A DNA stretch of 64,000 nt from Nocardioides sp. zg-1308. GTDB taxonomy: Bacteria; Actinomycetota; Actinomycetes; Propionibacteriales; Nocardioidaceae. Both the position numbers and the translations under genes were made by a program. The notes beneath the pieces are model-generated. The model was not told where the DNA came from and did not search any database. It saw only the letters and a list, made by a program, of their open reading frames with translations. The stretch is from the NCBI RefSeq assembly GCF_013155375.1, contig NZ_JABJQY010000002.1, positions 1,984,001 to 2,048,000 on the forward strand. The letters run 5' to 3'. Below, piece after piece: positions 55,597-64,000 of the stretch. Each line of letters starts with the position of its first letter. The first letter of the stretch is position 1.

Positions 55597-55642
55597 GACG
55601 TCATGGCCGGCGGTTGCTCCGGCGACCGCCGCCCATGACGTC
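55597..55642. repeat. 46-bp palindromic element A
   Basis: The arms GACGTCATGGCCGGCGG (55597-55613) and CCGCCGCCCATGACGTC (55626-55642) are complementary with one mismatch, around a 12-base loop. It is the first unit of the left doublet, 31 bases after the NmrA-like gene. Confidence 0.9.
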
Positions 55643-55649
55643 GTACGCC

Positions 55650-55695
55650 GATGTCATGGCGGGCGGCGGTCAGGACAGCCACCGCCCATGACGTC
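55650..55695. repeat. 46-bp palindromic element B
   Basis: The arms GATGTCATGGCGGGCGG (55650-55666) and CCACCGCCCATGACGTC (55679-55695) flank a 12-base loop of unrelated sequence. It starts 53 bases after element A with the spacer GTACGCC. The stretch 55696-55830 up to the gene shows no other gene. Confidence 0.88.
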
Positions 55696-55830
55696 CGGCG
55701 AGCTCAGGGGCCGGAGCCGACATGGTGGTCGGTGGCCGAGGAGTGTCCACAGGAACGCGTCGAACCGTGTCGTCCACAGAAGTCTCCCCGTCGCTCCCGG
55801 ACTGTCCGAGGCGGGCCCGAGCCTCGTCGC

Positions 55831-56784
55831 ATGGACCACCAGGGCACGCGGCACAGCGCCACCGATCGGCAACGGATCATCGACGAGCTGACGACGACCG
55901 CCGCGCAGCAGGGTGGCGTGGTCTCCCGCGCACAGGCGTACGCCGCGGGGCTGACTCGAGGCGAGCTGCGCGCGCAGCTGCGAGCGAGGCGGTGGCAGCG
56001 GGTGTGGTCGCGCTCGATCTGCCTGCACACGGGCCCGCTCGCGACCAGGGGCGCGCAGTGGGCCGCGGTGTTCGAGGGCGGGGACCGGGCGATGCTGGAC
56101 GGGGAGTCGTCGCTCATCGCCTCTGGGCTCGAGCACTACCGCTCGGACGCGTGGCGGGTGTCGGTGCCACGGGGCGTGAAGCCGCTCCGGGGCGCCGGGC
56201 TCGACGTACGCCGCACCCGGCGGTGGTCGGCCGAGGACCGCGTCGCGACCGGCGTGCCGCGGACGAGGGTCCCGGTGGCCGCCGTCAGGGCAGCGATGTG
56301 GGCGCGGAGCGACAAGCAGGCAGCCCTCCTGCTCACCCTGCCCGTCCAGCAGGGGCTCACCACCGCCGCCGACGTGGGGCGAGCGCTCCTCGCCGTCCGG
56401 CGTGACCGCCGGCGCGAGCTGATGCACGCGGTGGTCACCGACCTCCTGGGCGGCGTCCGTTCGCTCGGCGAGCTCGACGTCGCCCGGCAGTGTCGCCGCC
56501 GTGGGCTGCCCGAGCCGGATCGGCAGGTCGTGCGTCGCGGCAAGGACGGCCGCTACTACCTCGACGTCTGCTGGGACGACTTCCAGCTCGTCGTCGAGGT
56601 CGACGGCATCCACCACACCTGGGCGTCGAGCGTCGTGCCCGACGCCCTGCGCCAGAACGAGATCGCCCTCGGGCGGTCCACCGTGCTCCGGCTCCCGCTC
56701 CTGGGCCTGCGTGTGGCGGCCGACGACTTCTTCGCCCAGGTCGAGCGGGGGCTCCGGGCGGGTGGATGGGGGCGGGCGGCGTGA
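55831..56784 (+). CDS. AbiEi-antitoxin-like / DUF559 nuclease-fold protein
   Basis: 317 residues. The N-terminal part (about 12-75, ELTTTAAQQGGVVSRAQAYA, LTRGELRAQLRARRWQRVWS) resembles the AbiEi winged-helix domain. The C-terminal part (about 225-310) resembles DUF559, a Vsr/restriction-endonuclease-like fold, with D245, E256 and D258 (YYLDVCWDD, LVVEVDGIHH) in the D-ExD positions. Such proteins are multicopy in Nocardioidaceae and have no known role. GAGCCT stands 6 bases before the ATG. Two doublets of a 46-bp palindrome lie on either side. Confidence 0.75.
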   Translation: MDHQGTRHSATDRQRIIDELTTTAAQQGGVVSRAQAYAAGLTRGELRAQLRARRWQRVWSRSICLHTGPLATRGAQWAAVFEGGDRAMLDGESSLIASGLEHYRSDAWRVSVPRGVKPLRGAGLDVRRTRRWSAEDRVATGVPRTRVPVAAVRAAMWARSDKQAALLLTLPVQQGLTTAADVGRALLAVRRDRRRELMHAVVTDLLGGVRSLGELDVARQCRRRGLPEPDRQVVRRGKDGRYYLDVCWDDFQLVVEVDGIHHTWASSVVPDALRQNEIALGRSTVLRLPLLGLRVAADDFFAQVERGLRAGGWGRAA

Positions 56785-56797
56785 GGCCGCCTCGGCG

Positions 56798-56843
56798 GAC
56801 GTCATGGCGGGCGGTCGTCGGGGCGGCCAGCGGCCATGACGTC
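56798..56843. repeat. 46-bp palindromic element C
   Basis: The arms GACGTCATGGCGGGCGG (56798-56814) and CCAGCGGCCATGACGTC (56827-56843) share a perfect 11-bp outer stem. The loop is 12 bases. It begins 13 bases after the DUF559 stop. Confidence 0.88.
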
Positions 56844-56850
56844 GTACGAC

Positions 56851-56896
56851 GGCGTCATGGCGGGCGGCTGCCGGGTCGACCAGCGGCCATGACGTC
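56851..56896. repeat. 46-bp palindromic element D
   Basis: The arms GGCGTCATGGCGGGCGG (56851-56867) and CCAGCGGCCATGACGTC (56880-56896) flank a 12-base loop. It starts 53 bases after element C with the spacer GTACGAC, the same period as the left doublet. It ends 27 bases before the convergent coaA stop. Confidence 0.88.
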
Positions 56897-56923
56897 CGTC
56901 CGGGAGCCCCGACCGGGAGCGCG

Positions 56924-57892
56924 TCAGAGCTTGCGCAGCCGCACGTAGCGCACCGAGTGGTCGGTGTCCTTGCGGAGCACCAGGTTCGCGCGCGACCGGG
57001 TCGGGGCGACGTTCTGCACGAGGTTGGGCTCGTTGATGGAGTCCCAGATGCGCGTGGCCTGGCCGACGGCCTCGTCGTGGGAGAGGGCGGCGTACTTGCG
57101 GAAGTAGGACGCCGGGTCGCGGAACGCGGTCTCGCGCAGGCGCAGGAACCGGTCGACGTACCAGCGCTTGATGTCGGTCAGCGCCGCGTCGACGTAGACG
57201 GAGAAGTCGAAGAAGTCGCTGACGGCCAGGCCGGTGCGGCCGTCGTCGCGCACCCGCGCCGGCTGGAGCACGTTGAGGCCCTCGACGATGACGATGTCGG
57301 GCCGCTTGACGACGACCTTCTCGTCGGGGACGACGTCGTAGACGAGGTGGGAGTAGATCGGGGCCTCGACCTCGTCCTTGCCGGACTTGATGTCGATGAC
57401 GAACTTGAGCAGCGCCTTGCGGTCGTAGGACTCCGGGAACCCCTTCCGGTGCAGCAGCCCGCGGCGCTCGAGCTCGGCGTTGGGCAGCAGGAAGCCGTCG
57501 GTCGTCACCAGCGCGACGTTGGGGTGCTCGGGCCAGTGGGCGAGCATCTGCTGCAGCACGCGGGCGGTGGTGGACTTGCCGACCGCCACCGACCCGGCGA
57601 GGCCGATGACGAACGGCGTGCGCGGCGGGGTGACACGGTGGAGGAACTCCTCCTGCTCGCGGTGCAGCCGGGAGTTGGCGGCGACGTAGAGGCTGAGCAG
57701 CCGCGAGAGGGGCAGGTAGACCTGCTCGATCTCGCGCAGGTCGAGCTGGTCGCCGAGGCCGCGGAGGCGGACCACCTCGTCAGGGGTGAGCACGGTCTCC
57801 GCCGTGCCGGCCAGCTGCGCCCAGGCCGCCCGCTCGAGCTCGACGTAGGGAGAGGCCTCACCGCCGTGGTGCGGCTCCGGGACCTCGGACAT
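56924..57892 (-). CDS. coaA: Type I pantothenate kinase
   Basis: 322 residues. It phosphorylates pantothenate, the first step of CoA synthesis. P-loop GSVAVGKS (100-107) in [40 protein letters not shown] and [15 protein letters not shown] are PanK-I motifs; [12 protein letters not shown] follows. CACAAT lies 7 bases before the ATG at 57892, and no ribosome binding site is seen. It is divergent from glmS with a 65-base gap. Confidence 0.97.
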   Translation of the reverse strand: MSEVPEPHHGGEASPYVELERAAWAQLAGTAETVLTPDEVVRLRGLGDQLDLREIEQVYLPLSRLLSLYVAANSRLHREQEEFLHRVTPPRTPFVIGLAGSVAVGKSTTARVLQQMLAHWPEHPNVALVTTDGFLLPNAELERRGLLHRKGFPESYDRKALLKFVIDIKSGKDEVEAPIYSHLVYDVVPDEKVVVKRPDIVIVEGLNVLQPARVRDDGRTGLAVSDFFDFSVYVDAALTDIKRWYVDRFLRLRETAFRDPASYFRKYAALSHDEAVGQATRIWDSINEPNLVQNVAPTRSRANLVLRKDTDHSVRYVRLRKL

Positions 57893-57943
57893 GGGTGCGA
57901 TTGTGGCACCGCGCCGGGGCACGGCTGTGCGGCGCCCTGCCGA

Positions 57944-57949
57944 TAGACT
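57944..57949 (+). promoter_or_regulatory. -10 box for a leaderless glmS transcript
   Basis: TAGACT is 8 bases before the glmS ATG at 57958, with no ribosome binding site. There is no room for a glmS ribozyme between it and the gene. Confidence 0.5.
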
Positions 57950-57957
57950 CTCGGCCC

Positions 57958-59802
57958 ATGTGCGGAATCGTCGGGTACGTGGGCCACCAGCCGGCCGAGG
58001 CAGTCATCGTCGAGGGCCTCCGGCGACTGGAGTACCGCGGCTACGACTCCGCCGGGATCGCCCTCGTCGACGGCGGATCGCTCGTCGCGGACAAGCGCGC
58101 CGGCAAGCTCGCCAACCTCGAGAAGGCCATCGCCGAGTCGCCGCTGCCCGCCGTCACGACCGGCATCGGGCACACCCGCTGGGCCACCCACGGACCGCCG
58201 ACCGACCGCAACGCCCACCCCCACCTCGGCCGCGCCCGCCGGGTGGCGCTGGTCCACAACGGCATCATCGAGAACTTCGCCGAGCTCCGTGGCCGCCTCG
58301 AGTCCGAGGGCGTCGAGATGGCCTCCGACACCGACACCGAGGTCGCCGCGCACCTGCTCGAGGAGCAGCTCGAGACGGGCGTCGACCTCACCGTCGCCAT
58401 GCAGGCCGTCTGCCGCGGCCTCGAGGGCGCGTTCACCCTCGTCGCCGTCGACGCGCAGGACCCCGACCGCGTGGTGGCCGCCCGCCGCAACAGCCCGCTC
58501 GTCGTCGGGATCGGCGAGGGGGAGAACTTCCTCGGCTCCGACGTCGCCGCGTTCATCGAGCACACCCGCGAGGCGATGGAGCTCGACCAGGACCAGGTCG
58601 TCACCATCACCCGCGAGGGCGTGAGCGTCTCCGGCTTCGACGGCACGCCCGCCGAGGGCCGCCGCTACCACGTCGACTGGGACCTCTCGGCCGCCGAGAA
58701 GGACGGCCACGACTGGTTCATGCGCAAGGAGATCTTCGAGCAGCCGCGCGCCCTGGCCGACTCGCTCCTCGGCCGCCGCGGCGCCGACGGCCTGCTTCAG
58801 CTCGACGAGATGCGCCTGTCCGACCAGGACCTGCGCGACATCGACAAGATCATCATCATCGCCGCCGGTACGTCGTTCTACGCCGGCATGGTGGCCAAGT
58901 ACGCCATCGAGCACTGGTGCCGCATCCCCGTCGAGGTGGAGCTCGCCAGCGAGTTCCGCTACCGCGACCCGATCCTCACCAGCGCCACCCTCGTCGTCGC
59001 GATCAGCCAGTCCGGCGAGACGGCCGACACCCTCCAGGCGATCCGGCACGCGCGGGTCCAGCGCTCCAAGGTGCTGGCGATCTGCAACACCAACGGCTCC
59101 ACCATCCCGCGCGAGTCCGACGGCGTGATCTACACCCACGCCGGCCCCGAGATCGGCGTCGCCTCCACCAAGGGGTTCCTCACCCAGCTGGTCGCCTGCT
59201 ACCTCCTCGCCCTCTACCTCGCGCAGGTCAAGGGCACCCGCTTCGGCGACGAGATCTCGCAGGTGGTCGACCAGCTCGAGGAGATGCCGGGCCACGTCGA
59301 GACCGTCCTGGCCAAGGCGGAGGAGATCTACGCCCTCGCCCGCGACCACGTCGACAGCCGCTCGGTGTTGTTCCTCGGCCGCCACGCGGGCTACCCCGTC
59401 GCGCTCGAGGGGGCGCTCAAGCTCAAGGAGATCGCCTACCTCCACGCGGAGGGCTTCGCGGCGGGCGAGCTCAAGCACGGCCCGATCGCGCTGGTCGAGG
59501 AAGGGCTCCCCATCCTCTGCGTGGTGCCCCCGCGCGGCCGCGACCAGCTGCACGACAAGATGATCAGCGGCATCCAGGAGGTGCGGGCCCGCGGGGCGCG
59601 CACGCTGTGCCTGGCCGAGGAGGGCGACACCACGATCGAGCCCTACGCCGACGTGCTGTTCACGCTGCCGCAGGTGCCGGTGCTCCTGCAGCCCATCGTC
59701 GCCGTCGTGCCGCTCCAGCTCTTCGCGTGCGAGCTGGCCACCCAGCTCGGCCACGACGTCGACCAGCCGCGCAACCTCGCCAAGTCCGTCACGGTCGAGT
59801 AG
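57958..59802 (+). CDS. glmS: Glutamine-fructose-6-phosphate aminotransferase (isomerising)
   Basis: 614 residues. It makes glucosamine-6-phosphate from fructose-6-phosphate and glutamine, the first committed step to UDP-GlcNAc. The glutaminase domain starts MCGIVGYVG with nucleophile C2. Two SIS domains follow ([35 protein letters not shown]). The C-terminus [11 protein letters not shown] is invariant in the family. acpS follows after 4 bases. Confidence 0.98.
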   Translation: MCGIVGYVGHQPAEAVIVEGLRRLEYRGYDSAGIALVDGGSLVADKRAGKLANLEKAIAESPLPAVTTGIGHTRWATHGPPTDRNAHPHLGRARRVALVHNGIIENFAELRGRLESEGVEMASDTDTEVAAHLLEEQLETGVDLTVAMQAVCRGLEGAFTLVAVDAQDPDRVVAARRNSPLVVGIGEGENFLGSDVAAFIEHTREAMELDQDQVVTITREGVSVSGFDGTPAEGRRYHVDWDLSAAEKDGHDWFMRKEIFEQPRALADSLLGRRGADGLLQLDEMRLSDQDLRDIDKIIIIAAGTSFYAGMVAKYAIEHWCRIPVEVELASEFRYRDPILTSATLVVAISQSGETADTLQAIRHARVQRSKVLAICNTNGSTIPRESDGVIYTHAGPEIGVASTKGFLTQLVACYLLALYLAQVKGTRFGDEISQVVDQLEEMPGHVETVLAKAEEIYALARDHVDSRSVLFLGRHAGYPVALEGALKLKEIAYLHAEGFAAGELKHGPIALVEEGLPILCVVPPRGRDQLHDKMISGIQEVRARGARTLCLAEEGDTTIEPYADVLFTLPQVPVLLQPIVAVVPLQLFACELATQLGHDVDQPRNLAKSVTVE

Positions 59803-59806
59803 GACT

Positions 59807-60160
59807 GTGCCGGTCATCGGCGTGGGCATCGACGTGGTCGACATCGACCGCTTCGTCCGGTCCCTCGAGCGCACCCCGGGCCTGCGCGGGCGCCTGTTCA
59901 CCGAGGCCGAGTCCGTACGACCGCCCGCCTCGCTGGCGGCTCGGTTCGCTGCCAAGGAGGCCATCGCCAAGGCGCTCGGCGCGCCGGTCGGGATGGCGTG
60001 GCACGACGCCGAGATCGTCTCGGAGGACACCGGCCGCCCGCGCTTCGAGATCCGCGGCACCGTCGCGGCCCGCGCGGAGGCGCTGGGCGTCGCCCACGTG
60101 CACGTGTCCCTGTCCCACGACGCCGGCATCGCCTCGGCGGTCGTGGTGCTGGAGTCCTGA
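59807..60160 (+). CDS. acpS: Holo-[acyl-carrier-protein] synthase
   Basis: 117 residues. It transfers 4'-phosphopantetheine from CoA to acyl carrier protein. [13 protein letters not shown] carries the magnesium-binding aspartate (D9), and [15 protein letters not shown] the second metal site. [15 protein letters not shown] closes the protein. The GTG start is 4 bases after glmS, and nnr begins 2 bases after its stop, so the three form one operon. Confidence 0.96.
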   Translation: MPVIGVGIDVVDIDRFVRSLERTPGLRGRLFTEAESVRPPASLAARFAAKEAIAKALGAPVGMAWHDAEIVSEDTGRPRFEIRGTVAARAEALGVAHVHVSLSHDAGIASAVVVLES

Positions 60161-60161
60161 C

Positions 60162-61562
60162 GTGCTGCGCGCCCACCTGGTCGAGGACGTACGCCGCGCG
60201 GAGGCCGCCGCGATGGCCCGGCTGCCCGACGGAGCCCTGATGCAGCGTGCCGCCGCCGGCCTGGCCGCGGCGGTGCTCGACCTGCTGGGCGGGGGCTACG
60301 GCCGCCGCGTGCTGCTGCTGGTCGGCCCTGGCGACAACGGCGGCGACGCGCTCTGGGCCGGCGCCCGGCTCGCCGGACGCGGCGCGCGGGTCGAGGCGCT
60401 GCTGCTCGCGGACCGCGTGCACCGCGAGGGACTGGCCGCCCTGCGCGCCGCCGGCGGCCGGGCGACCCGCGACCTCGGCGAGGTCGACGCCTCACCGGAC
60501 GTGGTGGTGGACGGCATCGTCGGCATCGGCGGCCGGCCCGGGCTGCGGCCGGAGGCGGTCGCGGCCCTCGAGCACGTCGCCGGGACTCCCGTGGTGGCGG
60601 TCGACGTGCCGTCCGGCGTCGACGTCGACACCGGTCGCCTCGACGGTCCGCACGTCCGCGCGGACGTGACGGTCACCTTCGGCACCCACAAGGTCGCCCA
60701 CCTCGCTGACCCGGCCTCCCTCGCCAGCGGCGCGGTGCACCTCGTCGACCTCGGCCTGGACCCCCGCGAGCTCGGCACCCCGGCGGTCGAGGCGCTGCAG
60801 CCCGACGACGTGCGTCGGCTGCTGCCGCGACCCGGCCAGGTCGCCCACAAGTACACCCGCGGCGTGGTCGGCGTCCGCGCCGGGTCGGGCACCTACCCGG
60901 GCGCGGCCCTGCTCGCGGTGTCCGGCGCCGCGTCGGGGCTGGCCGGCATGGTCCGCTACGTCGGCCCGGAGCACGTCGCCGACACCGTGCGCACCCTCCA
61001 CCCCGAGGTCGTCGGCGCCGGCCGGGTCCAGGCCTGGGTGGTCGGCCCGGGCGGAGGGGACGACGCCGGAGGGATGCTCCGGGACGCCCGCGCGGACGGC
61101 GTACCCGTGGTCGTGGACGCCGACGCCCTGCGACACGTCGACGGCCCGCTGCCGGGCTGCGTGCTGACGCCGCACGCCGGCGAGCTCGCCCGCATGCTCG
61201 ACGTGCCGCGCGAGGACGTCGAGGCAGCGCCGCTGCAGCACGCCCGCGACGCCGCCGACCGCTGGCGGTGCGTCGTGCTGCTCAAGGGTCACCACACCCT
61301 CGTCGCGGACCCCGCCGGTCGGGTCCGGGTGACGACGACCGGCGTGCCGTGGCTGGCCACGGCCGGCGCCGGTGACGTGCTCGCCGGCCTCATCGGTGCG
61401 CTGCTCGCCGCGGGCCTCGAGCCGTACGACGCCGCGTCCGTGGGCTCCTGGCTGCACGGCGCCGCCGCCACGGAGGCCGCCGACGGCGGCCCGCTGACGG
61501 CGAGCCGGGTGGCCGTCCAGATCCCGCAGGTGGTGCGCGAGACGCTGGCGGATCGGGGATGA
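60162..61562 (+). CDS. nnr: Bifunctional NAD(P)H-hydrate epimerase / ADP-dependent dehydratase
   Basis: 466 residues. The N-terminal YjeF_N epimerase domain (about 1-200) has LLLVGPGDNGGDALWAGARL, and the C-terminal dehydratase (about 215-460) has VLTPHAGELARML and LATAGAGDVLAGLIGALLAAG. It repairs hydrated NADH and NADPH. The GTG at 60162 follows acpS by two bases. The stop overlaps the alr start (ATGA). Confidence 0.95.
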   Translation: MLRAHLVEDVRRAEAAAMARLPDGALMQRAAAGLAAAVLDLLGGGYGRRVLLLVGPGDNGGDALWAGARLAGRGARVEALLLADRVHREGLAALRAAGGRATRDLGEVDASPDVVVDGIVGIGGRPGLRPEAVAALEHVAGTPVVAVDVPSGVDVDTGRLDGPHVRADVTVTFGTHKVAHLADPASLASGAVHLVDLGLDPRELGTPAVEALQPDDVRRLLPRPGQVAHKYTRGVVGVRAGSGTYPGAALLAVSGAASGLAGMVRYVGPEHVADTVRTLHPEVVGAGRVQAWVVGPGGGDDAGGMLRDARADGVPVVVDADALRHVDGPLPGCVLTPHAGELARMLDVPREDVEAAPLQHARDAADRWRCVVLLKGHHTLVADPAGRVRVTTTGVPWLATAGAGDVLAGLIGALLAAGLEPYDAASVGSWLHGAAATEAADGGPLTASRVAVQIPQVVRETLADRG

Positions 61563-62743
61563 TCGCTCCCATGACCGGTCCCGCGCCTCGTGCCGAGATC
61601 GTGGTGGACCTCGCTGCCGTGCGGCACAACGTCCGCGTCCTCAAGGACCTCGTGTCGGTCGACGGGCCGGTGCAGCTGATGACGGTGGTGAAGGCCGACG
61701 GCTACGGCCACGGGATGGTCGAGGTCGCGGCGGCCGCCCGCGACGGCGGCGCCGACTGGCTCGGCGTCGCGACGATCGACGAGGCCCTCGCCCTCCGCGC
61801 CGCCGGCGACGCCGGCCCGCTGCTGTGCTGGCTCAGCGCCCCCGGCGACGACTTCGCCGCCGCCGTCGCGGCCGGCGTGGAGGTCACCGCCTACACCGTC
61901 GCCGAGCTCGACGAGATCGCCGCCGCCGGGCCGGCGCGCGTCCAGCTCAAGGTCGACACCGGCCTGTCCCGCGGCGGGGCCCCGCGCGCGGAGTGGGACC
62001 GCATCTTCACCGCCGCGGCCGCCCACGAGTCCGCCGGGCGGATCAGCGTCACCGGGGTCTGGTCGCACTTCGCGGCCAGCGACGAGCCGGAGCACCCGGC
62101 CAACGACCGCCAGGAGGCGGCCTTCCGCGACGCGCTGGCGGCGGCGGACCGCGCGGGCCTCGACCCCGAGGTGACCCACCTCGCCAACTCCGCCGCGGCG
62201 GTCCTGCGCCCGTCCTCCCACTTCGACCTGGTCCGCTGCGGCATCGCGTCCTACGGCCTCGACCCGGCCCCGGGCGTCACCCCGCGGCTGGGGCTCCGGC
62301 CGGCGATGACCGTGCGGGCGCGGCTGCTCATGAGCAAGCCGATCGATGCGGGCGACGGGGTGTCCTACGGCCACACGTGGGTGGCCGATCGCGCCACCAG
62401 CGTGGGCGTCGTGCCCGCCGGCTACGGCGAGGGGATCCCGCGGGCCGCGGGCAACACCGCCTCGGTGTGGGTCGGGGACTCCCGGCGCCCGATCCGCGGG
62501 CGCGTGTGCATGGACCAGCTCGTCGTCGACCTGCACGGCGAGCTGCCGCCCAGCGGCACCGAGGTGGTGCTGTTCGGTCCCGGCGACCGGGGCGAGCCCA
62601 CCGCGCAGGACTGGGCCGAGGCCGTCGGCACGATCAGCTACGAGATCGTGACGCGGGTCGGCGGCCGACTCACCCGCCGCCACGTCGACACCGACGTGAC
62701 CGAGCACCTGACCGAGCACCAGACCGAGGAGACCACGCGTTGA
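61559..62743 (+). CDS. alr: Alanine racemase
   Basis: 394 residues. PLP lysine K45 in LMTVVKADGYGHG, catalytic tyrosine Y270 in GDGVSYGHTW, and RGRVCMDQLVVDL of the C-terminal domain. It supplies D-alanine for peptidoglycan. The ATG at 61559 overlaps the nnr stop; ATG 61571 (MTGPAPRAEIVVDL) is a plausible alternative. A His/Thr/Glu-rich tail follows the fold. Confidence 0.97.
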   Translation: MIAPMTGPAPRAEIVVDLAAVRHNVRVLKDLVSVDGPVQLMTVVKADGYGHGMVEVAAAARDGGADWLGVATIDEALALRAAGDAGPLLCWLSAPGDDFAAAVAAGVEVTAYTVAELDEIAAAGPARVQLKVDTGLSRGGAPRAEWDRIFTAAAAHESAGRISVTGVWSHFAASDEPEHPANDRQEAAFRDALAAADRAGLDPEVTHLANSAAAVLRPSSHFDLVRCGIASYGLDPAPGVTPRLGLRPAMTVRARLLMSKPIDAGDGVSYGHTWVADRATSVGVVPAGYGEGIPRAAGNTASVWVGDSRRPIRGRVCMDQLVVDLHGELPPSGTEVVLFGPGDRGEPTAQDWAEAVGTISYEIVTRVGGRLTRRHVDTDVTEHLTEHQTEETTR

Positions 62744-63807
62744 GCATCAAGGGCCGCATCTTCGGCACCGTCGTCGGAGCGGCCGGCCTGGCCGCGGCGG
62801 CGGGTGCGGTGGGCATCGCCCGGCAGAACCGCATCATCGGCAACCGTGCCGCCGGGGAGCGCGTCGCCTTCGGCGAGCTGCGCAGCCCGGCCCGGGTGGT
62901 GGTCGCCGACGACGCCCTCGACCTGCACGTGGAGATCGACGAGCCGCAGGACTTCGGGGGGCACGAGCCCACCGACGAGGACCTGACCGTCGTCTTCGCG
63001 CACGGCTACTGCCTCGACCTCGACTGCTGGCACTTCCAGCGCGCCGCCTACCGCGGCCAGGTCCGCACGGTGTTCTACGACCAGCGCAGCCACGGGCGGT
63101 CGGGGCGTTCGAGCGAGGAGAACTGCACGCTCGAGCAGCTCGGCCACGACCTGCACCGGGTCATCGAGGACACCGTCCCCGGGCGCTGCGTGGTCGTCGG
63201 CCACTCCATGGGCGGGATGAGCGTCGTCTCGCTGGCCCAGCACTACCCCGAGCTGTTCGGCGACAAGGTCGTCGGAGCGGCGCTCATCGCCACCACCGCC
63301 GGCGGTCTCGACCCGGGCCGCATCCTCTTCCCGATGCTGCCGCTGGGCATCGGCGGGCGGTTCGTCGGTCGCGCCGTGCGCACCCTCGACCGCGGCCACC
63401 GGGTGGTCGACGTGGCCCGCTCGTGGGGCCGCGCGGTGGCCGACGTGGTGACCGACCGCTACGCGTTCGGCGACGACGACGTGCCCGTCGCCTACGTCGA
63501 GTTCGTCATGTCGATGCTCAACGCAACGCCGTTCGCCGTCGTGGCCGACTTCTACCCGGCGTTCGCGACCCTCGACCACTTCGACCACCTCGAGCCGCTG
63601 AGCCGGGTGCCCACGTCGATCATCTGCGGCACCGCCGACAAGATCACCTCGACCGGTCACAGCCGCAAGCTGCACAGCAAGATCCCCGGCTCCAGCCTGC
63701 TGGAGTGCGACGGGGCGGGCCACATGGTCGTGCTCGAGCGGCACAAGCAGGTGACCGCGGAGCTCGACGACCTCATCTCGCTCGCCCAGGGGAGGACCCC
63801 GTCGTGA
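62740..63807 (+). CDS. Alpha/beta hydrolase with N-terminal hydrophobic segment
   Basis: 355 residues. An N-terminal hydrophobic stretch (about 8-27) could anchor it. The hydrolase domain has oxyanion motif VVFAHGYCLDLDCW, nucleophile elbow VVVGHSMGGMSVV, acid near IICGTADKITS and base in CDGAGHMVVLERH. The order alr-hydrolase-tsaE is conserved in actinobacteria; the substrate is unknown. The start is TTG at 62740, overlapping the alr stop (TTGA). Confidence 0.88.
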   Translation: MSIKGRIFGTVVGAAGLAAAAGAVGIARQNRIIGNRAAGERVAFGELRSPARVVVADDALDLHVEIDEPQDFGGHEPTDEDLTVVFAHGYCLDLDCWHFQRAAYRGQVRTVFYDQRSHGRSGRSSEENCTLEQLGHDLHRVIEDTVPGRCVVVGHSMGGMSVVSLAQHYPELFGDKVVGAALIATTAGGLDPGRILFPMLPLGIGGRFVGRAVRTLDRGHRVVDVARSWGRAVADVVTDRYAFGDDDVPVAYVEFVMSMLNATPFAVVADFYPAFATLDHFDHLEPLSRVPTSIICGTADKITSTGHSRKLHSKIPGSSLLECDGAGHMVVLERHKQVTAELDDLISLAQGRTPS

Positions 63808-64000
63808 GCGGCGCGAGGGACGTCGTCGTACGACGTGTCGGTCCCGAGGCGGCGGCCGACGTCCTGGCCGTGGTCCGGGAGGCGTTCGGCGCCCGCCCGG
63901 CGCTCGACCCGCCGGCCGACGCCCTCGGCGAGGACGTGGACACCGTCGCGCGGCTGCTGCGCGCCCGCGGCGGCCTGCTGGCGACGATCGAGGGCCGGCC
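63804..64000 (+). CDS. GNAT-domain protein, possibly a GNAT-TsaE fusion (3' end outside window)
   Basis: The first 65 residues are visible, from a GTG at 63804 that overlaps the hydrolase stop (GTGA). RRVGPEAAADVLAVVREAFG and GGLLATIEGRP look like the first strands of a GNAT domain. The position after alr and the hydrolase is where tsaE (the ATPase of the t6A tRNA-modification complex) usually sits, and some Nocardioides TsaE proteins carry a GNAT N-terminus as I recall. Only the GNAT part is supported here. Confidence 0.55.
   Translation, partial: MSGARDVVVRRVGPEAAADVLAVVREAFGARPALDPPADALGEDVDTVARLLRARGGLLATIEGR

Noticed and set aside
55566..56923. The palindromic doublets as a CRISPR array or as IS termini
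   Set aside because: There are only two units per side with 7-base spacers, so not CRISPR. No transposase domain and no target-site duplication were seen, so an IS call is unsupported.
57893..57957. glmS ribozyme or other riboswitch before glmS
   Set aside because: Only 65 bases separate coaA and glmS, with a -10 box 8 bases before the ATG. There is no space for the ribozyme.

Overview
The window is high-GC actinobacterial chromosome, most like Nocardioides or a close Nocardioidaceae relative. The evidence is the GC-rich third codon positions, frequent GTG and some TTG starts, RpoA/IF-1/L36 sequences of actinobacterial type, TIGR03086 (mycothiol-type DinB) proteins, tandem GNAT proteins, a DUF222/HNH remnant and an AbiEi/DUF559 protein. 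No rRNA, tRNA, CRISPR array, intact transposase or prophage gene was seen.

Layout. 1-5.0 kb: tail of a TgpA-like transglutaminase membrane protein, then the alpha-operon (infA, rpmJ, rpsM, rpsK, rpsD, rpoA, rplQ) closed by a strong hairpin. 5.1-8.2 kb: a ketopantoate-reductase-like gene and a four-gene minus-strand operon led by an ArsR regulator. 8.3-9.7 kb: truA and an RsmC-like methyltransferase. 9.7-50.5 kb: a long accessory stretch lying between truA and rplM, which in many actinobacteria sit close together. It carries an APH-family kinase, a sortase, a P450, an aldo/keto reductase with a CoA-disulfide-reductase-like flavoprotein, a secreted metallopeptidase, an Nramp-related transporter, an ABC-F protein, a complete livFGHMK-type transporter with a PucR-type regulator, a D-amino-acid-oxidase-like gene, several small regulator/enzyme pairs, three acyl-CoA dehydrogenases, an HtrA protease, an ECF sigma factor, a STAND regulator divergent from a pullulanase, citrate synthase and a second flavin oxidase. 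50.5-64 kb: a housekeeping block (rplM, rpsI, glmM, coaA, glmS, acpS, nnr, alr, an alpha/beta hydrolase and the start of a GNAT or GNAT-TsaE protein).

How the genes work together. The two ends serve translation, transcription and cell-wall precursor supply: glmS and glmM feed UDP-GlcNAc, alr supplies D-Ala, coaA and acpS supply CoA and active acyl carrier protein. The middle is nutritional and regulatory: amino-acid uptake, amino-acid oxidation, acyl-CoA oxidation, storage-glucan debranching and TCA entry, each usually with a local regulator and an operator-like repeat.

Most unusual signals. (1) Four 46-bp palindromic elements in two equal doublets (53-bp period) bracket an AbiEi/DUF559 nuclease-like gene at 55.6-56.9 kb. 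(2) Three perfect 11-bp tandem repeats abut the -10 box of a VOC-protein gene at 31.3 kb. (3) At least 18 genes have a NANNNT hexamer 6-8 bases before the start codon and no ribosome binding site, which is the architecture of leaderless transcripts. (4) A nearly perfect 16-bp hairpin sits between rpsD and rpoA.
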